Assembly: GCF_004793885.1 (NCBI RefSeq)
Contig: NZ_SRYG01000004.1
Location: forward strand, 62,001-126,000
DNA: 64,000 bases
DNA from: Dubosiella muris
Lineage (GTDB): Bacteria; Bacillota_I; Bacilli_A; Erysipelotrichales; Erysipelotrichaceae
Reading direction: 5' to 3'
Shown: positions 9,878 through 17,411 of the stretch, one piece after another
Layout: each line of letters opens with the position of its first letter
Position numbering within the stretch: position 1 is the stretch's first letter
The notes under the pieces: generated by a model
The model's input: only the letters and a program-made list of their open reading frames with translations
Database searches by the model: none
Told to the model about the DNA's origin: nothing
Translations under genes and position numbers: made by a program

Positions 9878-11143
9878 ATGAAAATAAACACAGCCTTTTA
9901 TCCGTTATACACGCAGTATTTACGGCAATACTATGAAATTTCCCAGAAAGATTTAGCGAAAAACACCGGAATCAGCAACTCTTCTTTGAGCAAAATCGAG
10001 GCCGGCAAACAAGAAATGGATGACGCGACGTTTAAAAAAGCCATTTCTTTTTTTGAAAATCTTGATCCTGATTTTCATTTTTCATTTGATCTCTCTTTAG
10101 TGGATCATGCAGACGCGTTTGTCTTCAAATGCATTCAGTCTTTGATTTTTGTCACTTACCCTTCTTCTATGTATGAAATAGAGAATTTTATTGATCATTC
10201 ACAATACAGGGATTCCTTCGCCTTCTTTCATTATTTGGTAGTTCAAAATATATACGAATGCATTCAGGAAAAAGACTGTATGGAATCCACTCAATATTTG
10301 ATTGATTCAAATTTTTTTGTCGACCCTCGATACTATGCCCTTTTATATGACATAAACGGTGCTTCCGGTTCCCTTAAAAACGATCAAATGTTTATGAGAC
10401 AAATTCAGTCTTTCCAAAAAGCACTTGGTTTTTGTCATGGAGCAAATTGTGATGGCCTACGCGGACTGATTCTTTACCATCTCATTCTTATTTATAAACA
10501 ATATAAATGTTTAGGCGCTTTTCAATATTTAGAAGAATGCGAACACAGTCTGGAAAAAGCGGGCGCTTATCGTCGATTACTTTATGCGAAGCTAAACAAA
10601 GGAAATTTTTATATAAAGCTAGGTCTCTATCCTCTAGCTCAGGAAATATATAGGAATCTTGAACATTCTCAATCTCAAATTGATGAAAAAGAAATAATTT
10701 CTAGAATTTGCGCGAGCTCTTCCTGGTGTTCCCTCCTGCAAGGGAAATACGAAGAAGCGATAGAGAAAGCCCGAAAAGCGGAACGATTAGGCAGCCGGTT
10801 TCCCGATATTTATATCACCTTCGCGTATGGCTACTACAAACTAGGGGATATCCAATCGGCCAGACAGTCGATTACTCGTTTTCGACATTCTTTTTCATCC
10901 GACCCTCGTGTGAATTTCATCAACTCGTTTTTCACCATTTTGGAACGTATAATGGATGATAAAAACGTGCCGGATTATTTGATTGAGCGACTTTTTAAAA
11001 AACTGCCCGATTTTCGGGATGTGGAACTCGAGATGGTTTTGTATCCCCTGCTATCGGACTACTATTGTTCCCTGGGTTCGTTTCAGGAAGCGTATCGCAT
11101 ACAAAAACGCTGGAATGACTATTTGCAGTTTGCGAATCTTTAA
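9878..11143 (+). CDS. HTH transcriptional regulator with C-terminal TPR-like domain (Rgg/PlcR-like)
   Basis: 421 residues. The N-terminal Xre-type helix-turn-helix (about residues 10-65, with ISQKDLAKNTGISNSSLSKI) is followed by a long all-helical region with tetratricopeptide-like spacing (for example LYPLAQEIYRNL, YEEAIEKARKAERLG and IYITFAYGYYKLGDIQSARQ). This layout is that of regulators whose TPR domain binds a small peptide (RRNPP group), so a secreted-peptide ligand is possible but unproven. Codon use is strikingly AT-rich compared with the surrounding genes, suggesting acquisition. The AAGGAAG ribosome site is rather far (about 13 nt) from the ATG. A TATAAT lies at 9842-9847. It probably controls the divergent membrane-protein gene or the ABM-like gene downstream. 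Confidence 0.85.
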   Translation: MKINTAFYPLYTQYLRQYYEISQKDLAKNTGISNSSLSKIEAGKQEMDDATFKKAISFFENLDPDFHFSFDLSLVDHADAFVFKCIQSLIFVTYPSSMYEIENFIDHSQYRDSFAFFHYLVVQNIYECIQEKDCMESTQYLIDSNFFVDPRYYALLYDINGASGSLKNDQMFMRQIQSFQKALGFCHGANCDGLRGLILYHLILIYKQYKCLGAFQYLEECEHSLEKAGAYRRLLYAKLNKGNFYIKLGLYPLAQEIYRNLEHSQSQIDEKEIISRICASSSWCSLLQGKYEEAIEKARKAERLGSRFPDIYITFAYGYYKLGDIQSARQSITRFRHSFSSDPRVNFINSFFTILERIMDDKNVPDYLIERLFKKLPDFRDVELEMVLYPLLSDYYCSLGSFQEAYRIQKRWNDYLQFANL

Positions 11144-11271
11144 AAGAAAAAACAATTCGCCGCCTTTATCTATCAAATTATTTTCGCATAGGACTTTGCC
11201 AGAAGAAGATCTTGCATAGTAAAATATAAACAAATCGAGAAACGCGATAGCCCAAATAAGGAGGAATGAAG

Positions 11272-11619
11272 ATGCCATTTACTGAAATATGTATTTATCA
11301 AGTCAAACCGCAAAAGGTGGAAGAATTTGAGGCTCTGATGCTTGAAGTCAAAAGCCTTTTGGAAAAACAAGAAGGATTGCTTTTGCTTCGATTCGCCAAA
11401 AGAGGATATCGTATCGACATGGAGCAAATTAAGGAAGGTCTTCCGCCACTTCAAATCAAACGAATTGTAAAAAGCGTGAAATATATGCTGTACTGGGAAT
11501 TTGACACGAAAGAAAACTACGGCATTGCGCAAAAAAAGCTTTATGACAGCTATTGGAAATCCATTGAAAAATGTTTAATCGCTCCTCACGACAAATATTT
11601 AGGCGAGCGCTTATTTTAA
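11272..11619 (+). CDS. Antibiotic biosynthesis monooxygenase (ABM)-like dimeric alpha/beta-barrel protein
   Basis: 115 residues, starting at ATG 11272 because AAGGAGG lies 7 nt upstream; an ATG at 11266 is too close to that site. The N-terminus (EICIYQVKPQKVEEFEALM) and the later YMLYWEFDTKENYGIAQ have the beta-alpha-beta pattern of the ABM/EthD-like ferredoxin-fold superfamily, which forms dimeric barrels and includes haem-degrading and small-molecule-oxidising members as well as proteins without known activity. No diagnostic catalytic residues can be assigned. It is AT-rich like the preceding regulator and follows it on the same strand with a 128-bp gap. Confidence 0.65.
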   Translation: MPFTEICIYQVKPQKVEEFEALMLEVKSLLEKQEGLLLLRFAKRGYRIDMEQIKEGLPPLQIKRIVKSVKYMLYWEFDTKENYGIAQKKLYDSYWKSIEKCLIAPHDKYLGERLF

Positions 11620-11636
11620 GAATCGAATCGCATACA

Positions 11637-11670
11637 AAAACGTGATTTTGGTTGCGCAAAATCACGTTTT
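11637..11670. terminator. Bidirectional terminator
   Basis: A perfect 14-bp stem (AAAACGTGATTTTG with CAAAATCACGTTTT) and a 6-nt loop have A/T runs on both sides. It serves the ABM-like gene on the plus strand and overlaps the stop of the converging NADAR pseudogene. Confidence 0.9.
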
Positions 11671-12053
11671 CATTTCCTCCCGTATTTCCATTAAGGCAAA
11701 ACCAAGCCGGTTTTCCCCTTTCCAGCGTCGCATGTCGAAACGGTTGGGATCGTGCATGGACAAGCCAATTCCCCATACCCGGTCTTTTACGGCGCACTCC
11801 ACAATGATCTGATCGCCCGTTTCCAAATGGTGTCGTCATAGCCTTCCACTTCCCGTCCAAGCCGTTTGATTTGCGCGGGATCGCTGGATGCCAAAATCAA
11901 ATCGGCCCGCTTTTGGTCGTGAAAGCGAATGGCCTTGTTCCACATCATGTATTGTTCGACCGATGTAAAGGTTTGTCCATTCTCGGCAAAATTTGACTCA
12001 TACCAGTTGGCTAAATAGCCGTTGGGCTCATCCACATTGTGAAAACAAATCAT
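11662..12053 (-). pseudogene. NADAR (YbiA-like) ADP-ribose glycosidase, internal deletion and frameshift
   Basis: NADAR domains remove ADP-ribose, in several systems from guanine bases in DNA. The first part reads well from ATG 12053 (GGAGG 8 nt upstream): HNVDEPNGYLANWYESNF, TSVEQYMMWNKAIRFHD and GYDDTIW. Reading then runs into a stop after 79 codons. The expected C-terminal part is present in another frame from about 11826 down: TGDQIIVECAVKDRVWGIGL, then MHDPNRFDMRRWKGENRLG. Family members have roughly 25-30 residues between DDTIW and TGD (a KFSQN-type segment); these are missing, so a deletion of non-triplet length joins the halves. The product should be inactive unless the break is an assembly error. 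Its start overlaps the preceding gene by 26 bp. Confidence 0.85.
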
Positions 12054-12472
12054 GCTGGTTTCCTCCAACCTTATCCACGGCTAGACGCAAATCGAGATCA
12101 TGCACTCCCGGGTACGCTTTTTTCAAAAAATCAAAGGGAACTTGACGAATGGTTTCTTCACTGGACAATTTGTTTTCCCATTGAAACAGCGCGTAAAATT
12201 CTCCCATCCATTCAGGGACAAATCCAAAAAGAGTTTTCCCTTTTTTCACTTTATAGCCATCCGCCTTTTGAAAATATTCCCACAAAGTCACTGGATCCAT
12301 TGTGTTTACGTACGGCTGCCCATCGTCAATAAATCGACGGGTCTTGCTTTTCATATACGTTTCCACAAAATTTTTGAAAATCGGCTTCGGGAAATGTCTC
12401 CGCCACATACTCGAATAATTTTCCTTGGGTTTCCACCACATCGTCTAAGTAAACTTCTGCATAAGGTTTCAT
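12028..12472 (-). pseudogene. Frameshifted small protein, operon partner of the NADAR gene
   Basis: ATG 12472 has GGAG 6 nt upstream and begins MKPYAEVYLDDVVETQGKLF. The frame is lost at the AAAAATTTT run near 12363-12376. One base fewer there joins it to an open frame that continues FVETYMKSKTRRFID ... GYKVKKGKTLFGFVPEWMGE ... DFLKKAYPGVHDLDLRLAVD and stops at 12028. The repaired protein would be about 147 residues, acidic and soluble. I believe similar proteins accompany ADP-ribosyltransferase-like (DUF3990/DUF3791) cassettes in gut Bacillota, but this is memory and not shown here. It could be a true pseudogene or a homopolymer sequencing error. Upstream it is coupled (ATGA) to another remnant. 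Confidence 0.7.
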
Positions 12473-12648
12473 ATTTTCTCCTTCAATACATCGCTAAATA
12501 CATGTGTAACGGTATTTCGATCGGATTCAATCAGCTCTTTCATCTTTCTTCGAGCCTCTTGATCCCGCTGTGAATATTTCGCATTGAATATTTCAAAAGG
12601 AACTTCAATCCCTTCTTGTTTAAGAATCTTTTTTTCTTTTTTAAGATA
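12469..12648 (-). pseudogene. C-terminal remnant of a third gene in the decayed cassette
   Basis: An open frame without any usable start codon encodes about 59 residues (KKEKKILKQEGIEVPFEIF ... YSQRDQEARRKMKELIESDR ... VFSDVLKEKI). It ends in TGA overlapping the ATG of the next gene (ATGA), the pattern of an operon partner. An in-frame TGA precedes it at 12649-12651. It is charged and helical. I cannot assign a family; it looks like what is left after deletion of the 5' part, or a frameshift in its poly-A tracts. Confidence 0.5.
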
Positions 12649-12724
12649 TCATGCTTTCTAAATTCCTACAAAAAATACAGTTTCTCCTATTGAGAAGTCC
12701 GATCAATAAAAAACATACGTTTTG

Positions 12725-13690
12725 TCACGTTTTTCCCATCTTCTCCAACAACAACGTTTCCAGCGCCTTGGGCACATGCCTGGCGCTACGCACCGCCAGC
12801 AAGCCGTTTTCCTTCAGCCTCTCGATCGGAAACTCGTCGTCGTACCGTTTGATTTTCCTTAGCTTCATTCGTTTGGCTTTCTCGTCGGCTTCCACGACCT
12901 GACACGCGAACCGGATTTTCTGAATCGGCGCGCTCAAATAAATAAACACCAGATCGCCCTTTTGCATGCTCGCCTTGCGATGCCACGTGATCGTGTCGCT
13001 TTCCCTGAACGCTTTTTCCACATCGTACACGCTCGGCTTGGATGGAATGACCCAGCTTTTCGCGCTCGTCTGCGTCAGCCTGTGACTCTCCCCGACCCGC
13101 TCCATGATCTCGATATCCGGCAAGGTGTCATCGAGCCGGATCGAGATCCAGTACGTCTTGTTCATATGGTACGCCGGCTCGTATCCTTCTCGTTCCAGCA
13201 GCGTTTTCACACGCTCCTTGTCCAGCTTCACGTTCAATAACGTCGTTTTGTCCTTGCGCGCCAGCACGATGCCATACCACTTGTCGTTGTCCGGGTTGCG
13301 AAAGACGCCCGTCTGCTCGTCGTTCTTGAACAAAAATTGCGGCTCGTCGCCATACGCCTCCAAAATACGATGTGCGATCCGGTTCGCCTGCGCGTTGTCG
13401 AGCCACACGTCCTCGAAGGCTTCCTGCGCGATTGTCTTCAACACCCGCTCGATTTCCTCCTTCATGCGCAGCGCGAACTCCCCGTCCGTCACTTTGTAGC
13501 CGATGTACTCCTCGCCAAACGCCACGTCCAACACGTGAAACGACGGGACTTCGTTTTCGACGCGCACGACAAGCTCAAAGTCGCCCGCCATAATTGGCAC
13601 GCGCTTTTCCCACACTCCGTTTTTGTTTTCAAAGCCAGCCTCTTCCAGTTTGGATCCAACCGGCCGCTTCCTTCTCCATGCTTGTTCCAT
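12725..13690 (-). CDS. MmcQ/YjbR-like protein fused to a C-terminal EVE domain
   Basis: 321 residues. Residues about 30-95 include VVRVENEVPSFHVLDVAFGEEY; about 115-205 resemble the YjbR/MmcQ fold (DNDKWYGIVLARKD, LLNVKLDKERVKTLL, YHMNKTYWISIRLDD). Residues about 215-320 match an EVE (PUA/YTH-like) domain: SWVIPSKPSVYDVEKAF, TITWHRKASMQKGDLVFIYL and SAPIQKIRFACQVVEADE, with the aromatic cage-type Trp positions. EVE domains bind modified bases in DNA or RNA and are common in modification-dependent restriction and stress proteins; a base-sensing role here is inference. There is no Shine-Dalgarno site; a TGG-TAGAGT extended -10 ends 6 nt before the ATG. It lies beside the decayed NADAR cassette. 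Confidence 0.8.
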   Translation of the reverse strand: MEQAWRRKRPVGSKLEEAGFENKNGVWEKRVPIMAGDFELVVRVENEVPSFHVLDVAFGEEYIGYKVTDGEFALRMKEEIERVLKTIAQEAFEDVWLDNAQANRIAHRILEAYGDEPQFLFKNDEQTGVFRNPDNDKWYGIVLARKDKTTLLNVKLDKERVKTLLEREGYEPAYHMNKTYWISIRLDDTLPDIEIMERVGESHRLTQTSAKSWVIPSKPSVYDVEKAFRESDTITWHRKASMQKGDLVFIYLSAPIQKIRFACQVVEADEKAKRMKLRKIKRYDDEFPIERLKENGLLAVRSARHVPKALETLLLEKMGKT

Positions 13691-13696
13691 AGTTTT

Positions 13697-13705
13697 ACTC
13701 TACCA
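13697..13705 (-). promoter_or_regulatory. Candidate leaderless promoter of the YjbR-EVE gene
   Basis: Extended -10 TGG-TAGAGT on the minus strand with exactly 6 nt to the ATG at 13690, so transcription would begin at or next to the start codon. The -35 is weak (TTTTC-like). No ribosome site exists for this gene. Confidence 0.45.
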
Positions 13706-13714
13706 AATTCCACC

Positions 13715-13743
13715 CAAAAGAAAAGACCGGTTTCCCGATCTTT
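13715..13743 (-). terminator. Terminator of the metNIQ operon
   Basis: On the minus strand, a 9-bp stem (AAAGATCGG with CCGGTCTTT, one G-U) and a GAAA loop are followed by TCTTTT, 6 bp after the metQ stop. Confidence 0.85.
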
Positions 13744-13749
13744 GTGCTC

Positions 13750-14592
13750 TTATTGCGCCGCCTGCACAGTGTCGCCAAAGTTTTCCGCGATAAACGCCTT
13801 GATGTCATCCGACTTCAGCACTTTGACAAGCTCCTGCACCGCTTCGTTGTCCTTGTTGCTTTCTTTGACCGCGATCACGTTGGCGTACAGTTTCGCCGCG
13901 TCGCTGTCGGCCGCCTCCTGCGCGCGTAAGGAATCCGTGATATCCGCGTCCAGCGCGTAGTTTCCATTCACGACAATAACATCCGCGTCCTGCAGTCTTG
14001 CCGGAATTTGATCCGCCGCGATCTCGACGATTTCCACGTTTTTCGGATTGTCCTTAATGTCGGCCACCGTCGCCTTGTCGATCGTCGCATCGTCGTTAAG
14101 CGTGATAATGCCCAGATCCTGCAGCAATAGCAGCGCTCTGGCCTCGTTGGTCGCGTCGTTTGGCACGACGATTTGCGCGCCCTCGTTCAAGTTGTCCAAA
14201 TTGACCTCTTCCACTTCTTGCGAGTACACGCCCATTGGCTCGTAGTGGATCGAGCCCGCGCTCACCAGGTAGCCGTCGTCGCCTTCAGCCAGGTTGCTGT
14301 CGGCGTTATAGCTGTCCAAATACGGCTGGTGCTGGAAATAGTTGGCATCCAGCGAGCCGTCGCTCGTCGACGGGTTGATGTTTGGATAATCGGAAAATTC
14401 CGTAATGTTCAGCGTGTAGCCGTCTTTTTCCATGATCTTTTTCGCCTCTTCCAAAATCACCACGTGCGGCGACGTCGTCGCGCCCACGTTGATCGTCTTC
14501 GATTCCGCGTCGCTTCCGCCTTCGCTTGATCCGCAAGCCGTCAAAGCCAAAGCCAGTCCGGCGGCAGCCGCCAGTTTGAAAAATTTGTTCAT
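13750..14592 (-). CDS. metQ: Methionine ABC transporter substrate-binding lipoprotein MetQ (NlpA family)
   Basis: Binds methionine outside the membrane and delivers it to MetNI. ATG 14592 has GAGGAGG 8 nt upstream; 280 residues. The lipoprotein signal is KFFKLAAAAGLALALTAC, with lipidated Cys near residue 20, followed by a Gly/Ser linker. The mature start (INVGATTSPHVVILEEAKKI) and later LDANYFQHQPYLD, YEPMGVYS and VVPNDATNEARALLLL are NlpA-family hallmarks. It is the last gene of metN-metI-metQ, 32 bp after metI, and controlled by the T-box leader at 16335-16600. Confidence 0.96.
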   Translation of the reverse strand: MNKFFKLAAAAGLALALTACGSSEGGSDAESKTINVGATTSPHVVILEEAKKIMEKDGYTLNITEFSDYPNINPSTSDGSLDANYFQHQPYLDSYNADSNLAEGDDGYLVSAGSIHYEPMGVYSQEVEEVNLDNLNEGAQIVVPNDATNEARALLLLQDLGIITLNDDATIDKATVADIKDNPKNVEIVEIAADQIPARLQDADVIVVNGNYALDADITDSLRAQEAADSDAAKLYANVIAVKESNKDNEAVQELVKVLKSDDIKAFIAENFGDTVQAAQ

Positions 14593-14624
14593 CTCATTGT
14601 CCTCCTCTGTTGTTTTCTTAAAAC

Positions 14625-15299
14625 TCAATGGGTCGTTTTTTCGACCAGTTTATTACCAATCGACTGAATAATCGAAATGATAATCAAAATCACGATCACA
14701 ACCGTGTACGTGATGTCGTACATGTTGCGCTGTCCGTAGCGGATGGCCATGTCGCCCAGTCCGCCGGCTCCAACCGCGCCCACGATCGCGATCTGCCCAA
14801 TCAAGGCGATCAGCGTGATCGTGATGCCGCGAATCATACCCGGAATGTTCTCATGCAAGTACACCTGGAAGATGATTTGCATCGGGGACATCCCCATCGA
14901 AATGCTCGCCTCGATGATGCCGTCGTCGATTTCCATCATCGCCGACTCCATCTGCCGGGCCATGAACGGAATCGTCCCGACCACAAGCGGCACGAGCGCG
15001 CCGTTGATGCCAATCGTCGTGTTGAAAATCAAACGCGACAGGAAGTAAAGCATCGGCACCAAAATGATAAACGGAATCGCCCGGAACAAGTTGATGATCT
15101 TGTCCAGCACGAAGAACACCACCTTGTTTTCCAAAATCCCGCCCTTGCGCGTCACGACGATGACGACGCCAAGAATGAGTCCAAGCACGAGCGAAATGAT
15201 GCCCGAGTACGCCAGCATGACAAGCGTGTCCACGATCGCCTTCGGAAACTGGTGGGCGTACTTCACGACGTTTGGAATGAAATCAATCAATATGTCCAC
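14625..15299 (-). CDS. metI: Methionine ABC transporter permease MetI
   Basis: Membrane channel subunit of the MetNIQ importer; 224 residues with about five hydrophobic spans. The BPD transport EAA loop is visible as DGIIEASISMGMSPMQIIFQ near residues 130-150, which docks to the ATPase. The segment FRAIPFIILVPMLYFLSR is typical of MetI. The start at 15299 overlaps the end of metN by 17 bp, indicating translational coupling. Confidence 0.96.
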   Translation of the reverse strand: MDILIDFIPNVVKYAHQFPKAIVDTLVMLAYSGIISLVLGLILGVVIVVTRKGGILENKVVFFVLDKIINLFRAIPFIILVPMLYFLSRLIFNTTIGINGALVPLVVGTIPFMARQMESAMMEIDDGIIEASISMGMSPMQIIFQVYLHENIPGMIRGITITLIALIGQIAIVGAVGAGGLGDMAIRYGQRNMYDITYTVVIVILIIISIIQSIGNKLVEKTTH

Positions 15300-16326
15300 G
15301 TTTCAACACCTCCACATAAACGCCTTCCTCGCGGCAGCGCTCCAGCGCCTCCTTGATCTTGCCATCCTCGCCGGTAAACACGGTCACCAGCGTGCCCAGC
15401 GGCGCGTCCTTGATGACTTCCACGTTGCCAAAGACGATCGAGCAGTCGACGCCGTAGTTTCGCGAAATTTGCGAAATGAGCGCCTCCTTCGTATTTGCCG
15501 ACGTGTATTTAAGCCGGACAAGCTGCTGGTTCGGCTCGAGCTGCGTCAGCGGATGCTTCTGGGCGATCAGCTCGTTGATCTTGTTCGAATTGTTCGTCGT
15601 ATTGATAAAGTTTTGCGTGATCTCTTCGATCGGGTTGACGAAAATCGGCACGATGTCGTTTTTCTCGACGACGCGCCCGTTTTCCATGACCGCCACCCGG
15701 TCGCAAATTTCCTTGACGACCAGCATCTCGTGCGTGATCATCACGACCGTGATGTTCATTTCCTTGTTCACCTTTTTAATGAGCTTTAAAATGCTTTGCG
15801 TCGTCTGCGGATCCAGCGCGCTGGTCGCCTCGTCGCACAGCAGCACCTTCGGGTCGCTCGCCAGCGCCCTGGCAATCGCCACGCGCTGCTTTTGCCCGCC
15901 CGACAGCTGCGACGGGTACGAGTCCTTGCGCTCCACAAGGTCGATGAGCTCCAGCAGCTCGATGACCTTGCGGTCGATTTCCTTTTTATCCTTTTTCATC
16001 ATCCGCAGCGGCAGGGCGATGTTTTCGTAAATCGTCTTCGCCCGCAGCAAATTGAAATGCTGAAAGATCATGCCCATTTTCTGACGCTCGGCCCGCAGCT
16101 CCGAAGGGGAAAGCTCAAGCAGGTTTTTGCCGTCGAAAATGACCTTGCCGTCTTCCGGCCGCTCCAGAAGGTTGATGCAGCGCACCAGCGTCGATTTCCC
16201 GGCCCCGGAAAACCCGATGATGCCGTAAATCTGCCCTTCCTTGATATCCAGACTGACATCCTTGACCGCGTGGACATCGCCATCCTTCGTTTGAAATGTC
16301 TTTGTGACATGTTCGAGTCGGATCAT
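15283..16326 (-). CDS. metN: Methionine ABC transporter ATP-binding protein MetN
   Basis: Powers methionine uptake. I start at ATG 16326 (MIRLEHVTK; AAAGGA 8 nt upstream); the open frame extends upstream only into the T-box terminator. 347 residues. Walker A GFSGAGKS near residue 40, Q-loop FQHFNLL, signature LSGGQKQRVAIARAL near 145, Walker B VLLCDEATSALD, and H-loop MITHEM. The C-terminal ~80 residues (RLKYTSANTKEALISQI ... GVDCSIVFGNVEVI) form the NIL domain, which lets methionine inhibit the transporter directly. First gene of the operon. Confidence 0.96.
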   Translation of the reverse strand: MIRLEHVTKTFQTKDGDVHAVKDVSLDIKEGQIYGIIGFSGAGKSTLVRCINLLERPEDGKVIFDGKNLLELSPSELRAERQKMGMIFQHFNLLRAKTIYENIALPLRMMKKDKKEIDRKVIELLELIDLVERKDSYPSQLSGGQKQRVAIARALASDPKVLLCDEATSALDPQTTQSILKLIKKVNKEMNITVVMITHEMLVVKEICDRVAVMENGRVVEKNDIVPIFVNPIEEITQNFINTTNNSNKINELIAQKHPLTQLEPNQQLVRLKYTSANTKEALISQISRNYGVDCSIVFGNVEVIKDAPLGTLVTVFTGEDGKIKEALERCREEGVYVEVLKRGHID

Positions 16327-16334
16327 TGTATCCA

Positions 16335-16600
16335 TCCTTTCCAAAAAAAAACTTCCGCCCGCATAGGGCGAAAGTGAATTTCGCGTTACCACCTATTTTC
16401 GTCCTCTCCTCGCGGAAAAGACCTCCTCAAGTACAACCATACTCTATCACGATAACGGGCGAAACCGTCGCGACCTACATTTCGATCACGCAACTCCAAG
16501 ACCATGTTCATCCAACGCTTCACGCTTTCTTCCACCAGCCGAAAGCTCTCTATCCATCCGGGTTGGACTACTCTTCTTTTCAACATCAATTTGTAGTTAG
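16335..16600 (-). promoter_or_regulatory. T-box riboswitch leader of metNIQ
   Basis: Read on the minus strand, the conserved T-box element AATAGGTGGTAACGCG lies at 16382-16400. A terminator hairpin follows (ACTTTCGCCC with GGGCGGAAGT, 16351-16374) ending in nine Ts. Upstream is a long structured region starting with a GAAGAGTAG motif as in Stem I. A GAAC-ATG-G sequence (ATG at 16505-16503) sits where the specifier is expected, matching methionine and the genes it controls. Uncharged tRNA-Met would stabilise the antiterminator and turn transport on; that mechanism is family knowledge. Confidence 0.92.
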
Positions 16601-16629
16601 ATATTAACAGTTTTACAAAATCATGTCAA
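16601..16629 (-). promoter_or_regulatory. Promoter of the met T-box leader
   Basis: Perfect -35 TTGACA (16629-16624), 17-bp spacer, -10 TAATAT (16606-16601). Confidence 0.88.
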
Positions 16630-16648
16630 AGACTTTCTGAAAAAATTT

Positions 16649-17368
16649 TCAGCACCGCAATATCTCCGGATAAAACTGAATGCCGCTCTTGATCATCCGG
16701 TGGATGCCCTGCTTGCCAACCTGGGAAAAATACTCCTCGATCGTCGGCGCTCCTAGCACAAGCAAATCGCCCTGCCGGCCTTTTTCGATCACGCCCAAAT
16801 CGCGCAAGCCAAACTCCCAGGCCGGGTTGCACGTCATCGCCCGCAGCAAATCGCTCGCCCCGACACCCCGGTACACGTAAAGCACGAACGCGAGCGGCTG
16901 CATCGAGTACATCTTGTGCGGCAGGGAGTTCATCCCGCACGACAACAAAAACGGAATGCGGATCTTCTCGTCCGGAATGCCTTGAATGACCGGCATCCGC
17001 GGGTTGTGCCTGGACGTCAGCACTTCCTGAAACAGCTCCTTTCGCCGCATCGAAGGGTCTTTACTGATGAGCGTCAGGATCCCGTTCATCCGCATCGCGT
17101 ACAAGGCGTCCGACACCTTGCGCATCCGGTCCCCGTCCAGCTCGTCGAGCGGACTGTTGAAATGGCAGTCGATAAACGCCGGCACGACGCATTCCCCGCG
17201 CGCGTCCAAGACCCGCGTCGCGTCGTCGATCCATTTCTTAGGATCGTGATGGCCGAAATCAATGATCTTATCATGGTGAAGCGCGATAAAAGCATGATGT
17301 TCGATTCGATTCTTTTGATTGCATGTATATAGATTTTCTATATTTTTTATTAAAAGAGTTGCTTTCAT
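16649..17368 (-). CDS. Shortened imidazolonepropionase/amidohydrolase-like protein lacking the metal-binding core
   Basis: 239 residues, against about 400 for imidazolonepropionase-type amidohydrolases. The start at 17368 has AAGGAG 6 nt upstream. The N-terminal beta-sandwich region (LLIKNIENLYTC, FIALHHDKIIDFG, ATRVLDARGECVVPAFIDCH) and the C-terminal end (LLRAMTCNPAWEFGLRDLG, VIEKGRQGDLLVLG, GIHRMIKSG) match the family. The first metal motif is altered (expected HxH reads CHFNSP, with Asn for the second His), and most of the central barrel with its further metal ligands is absent. The frame is intact with normal codon use, so it is probably expressed but non-catalytic or repurposed. Divergent from the hydrolase gene at 17412. 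Confidence 0.72.
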   Translation of the reverse strand: MKATLLIKNIENLYTCNQKNRIEHHAFIALHHDKIIDFGHHDPKKWIDDATRVLDARGECVVPAFIDCHFNSPLDELDGDRMRKVSDALYAMRMNGILTLISKDPSMRRKELFQEVLTSRHNPRMPVIQGIPDEKIRIPFLLSCGMNSLPHKMYSMQPLAFVLYVYRGVGASDLLRAMTCNPAWEFGLRDLGVIEKGRQGDLLVLGAPTIEEYFSQVGKQGIHRMIKSGIQFYPEILRC

Positions 17369-17388
17369 ACGTTCTCCTTTTTTATAAT
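17359..17388 (+). promoter_or_regulatory. Promoter of the alpha/beta hydrolase gene
   Basis: TTGCTT, 18-bp spacer, TATAAT (17383-17388). Its start point excludes the in-frame TTG at 17388 and supports translation from 17412. Confidence 0.7.
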
Positions 17389-17411
17389 TGGCAAAAGAAA
17401 TGGGGGATTTA

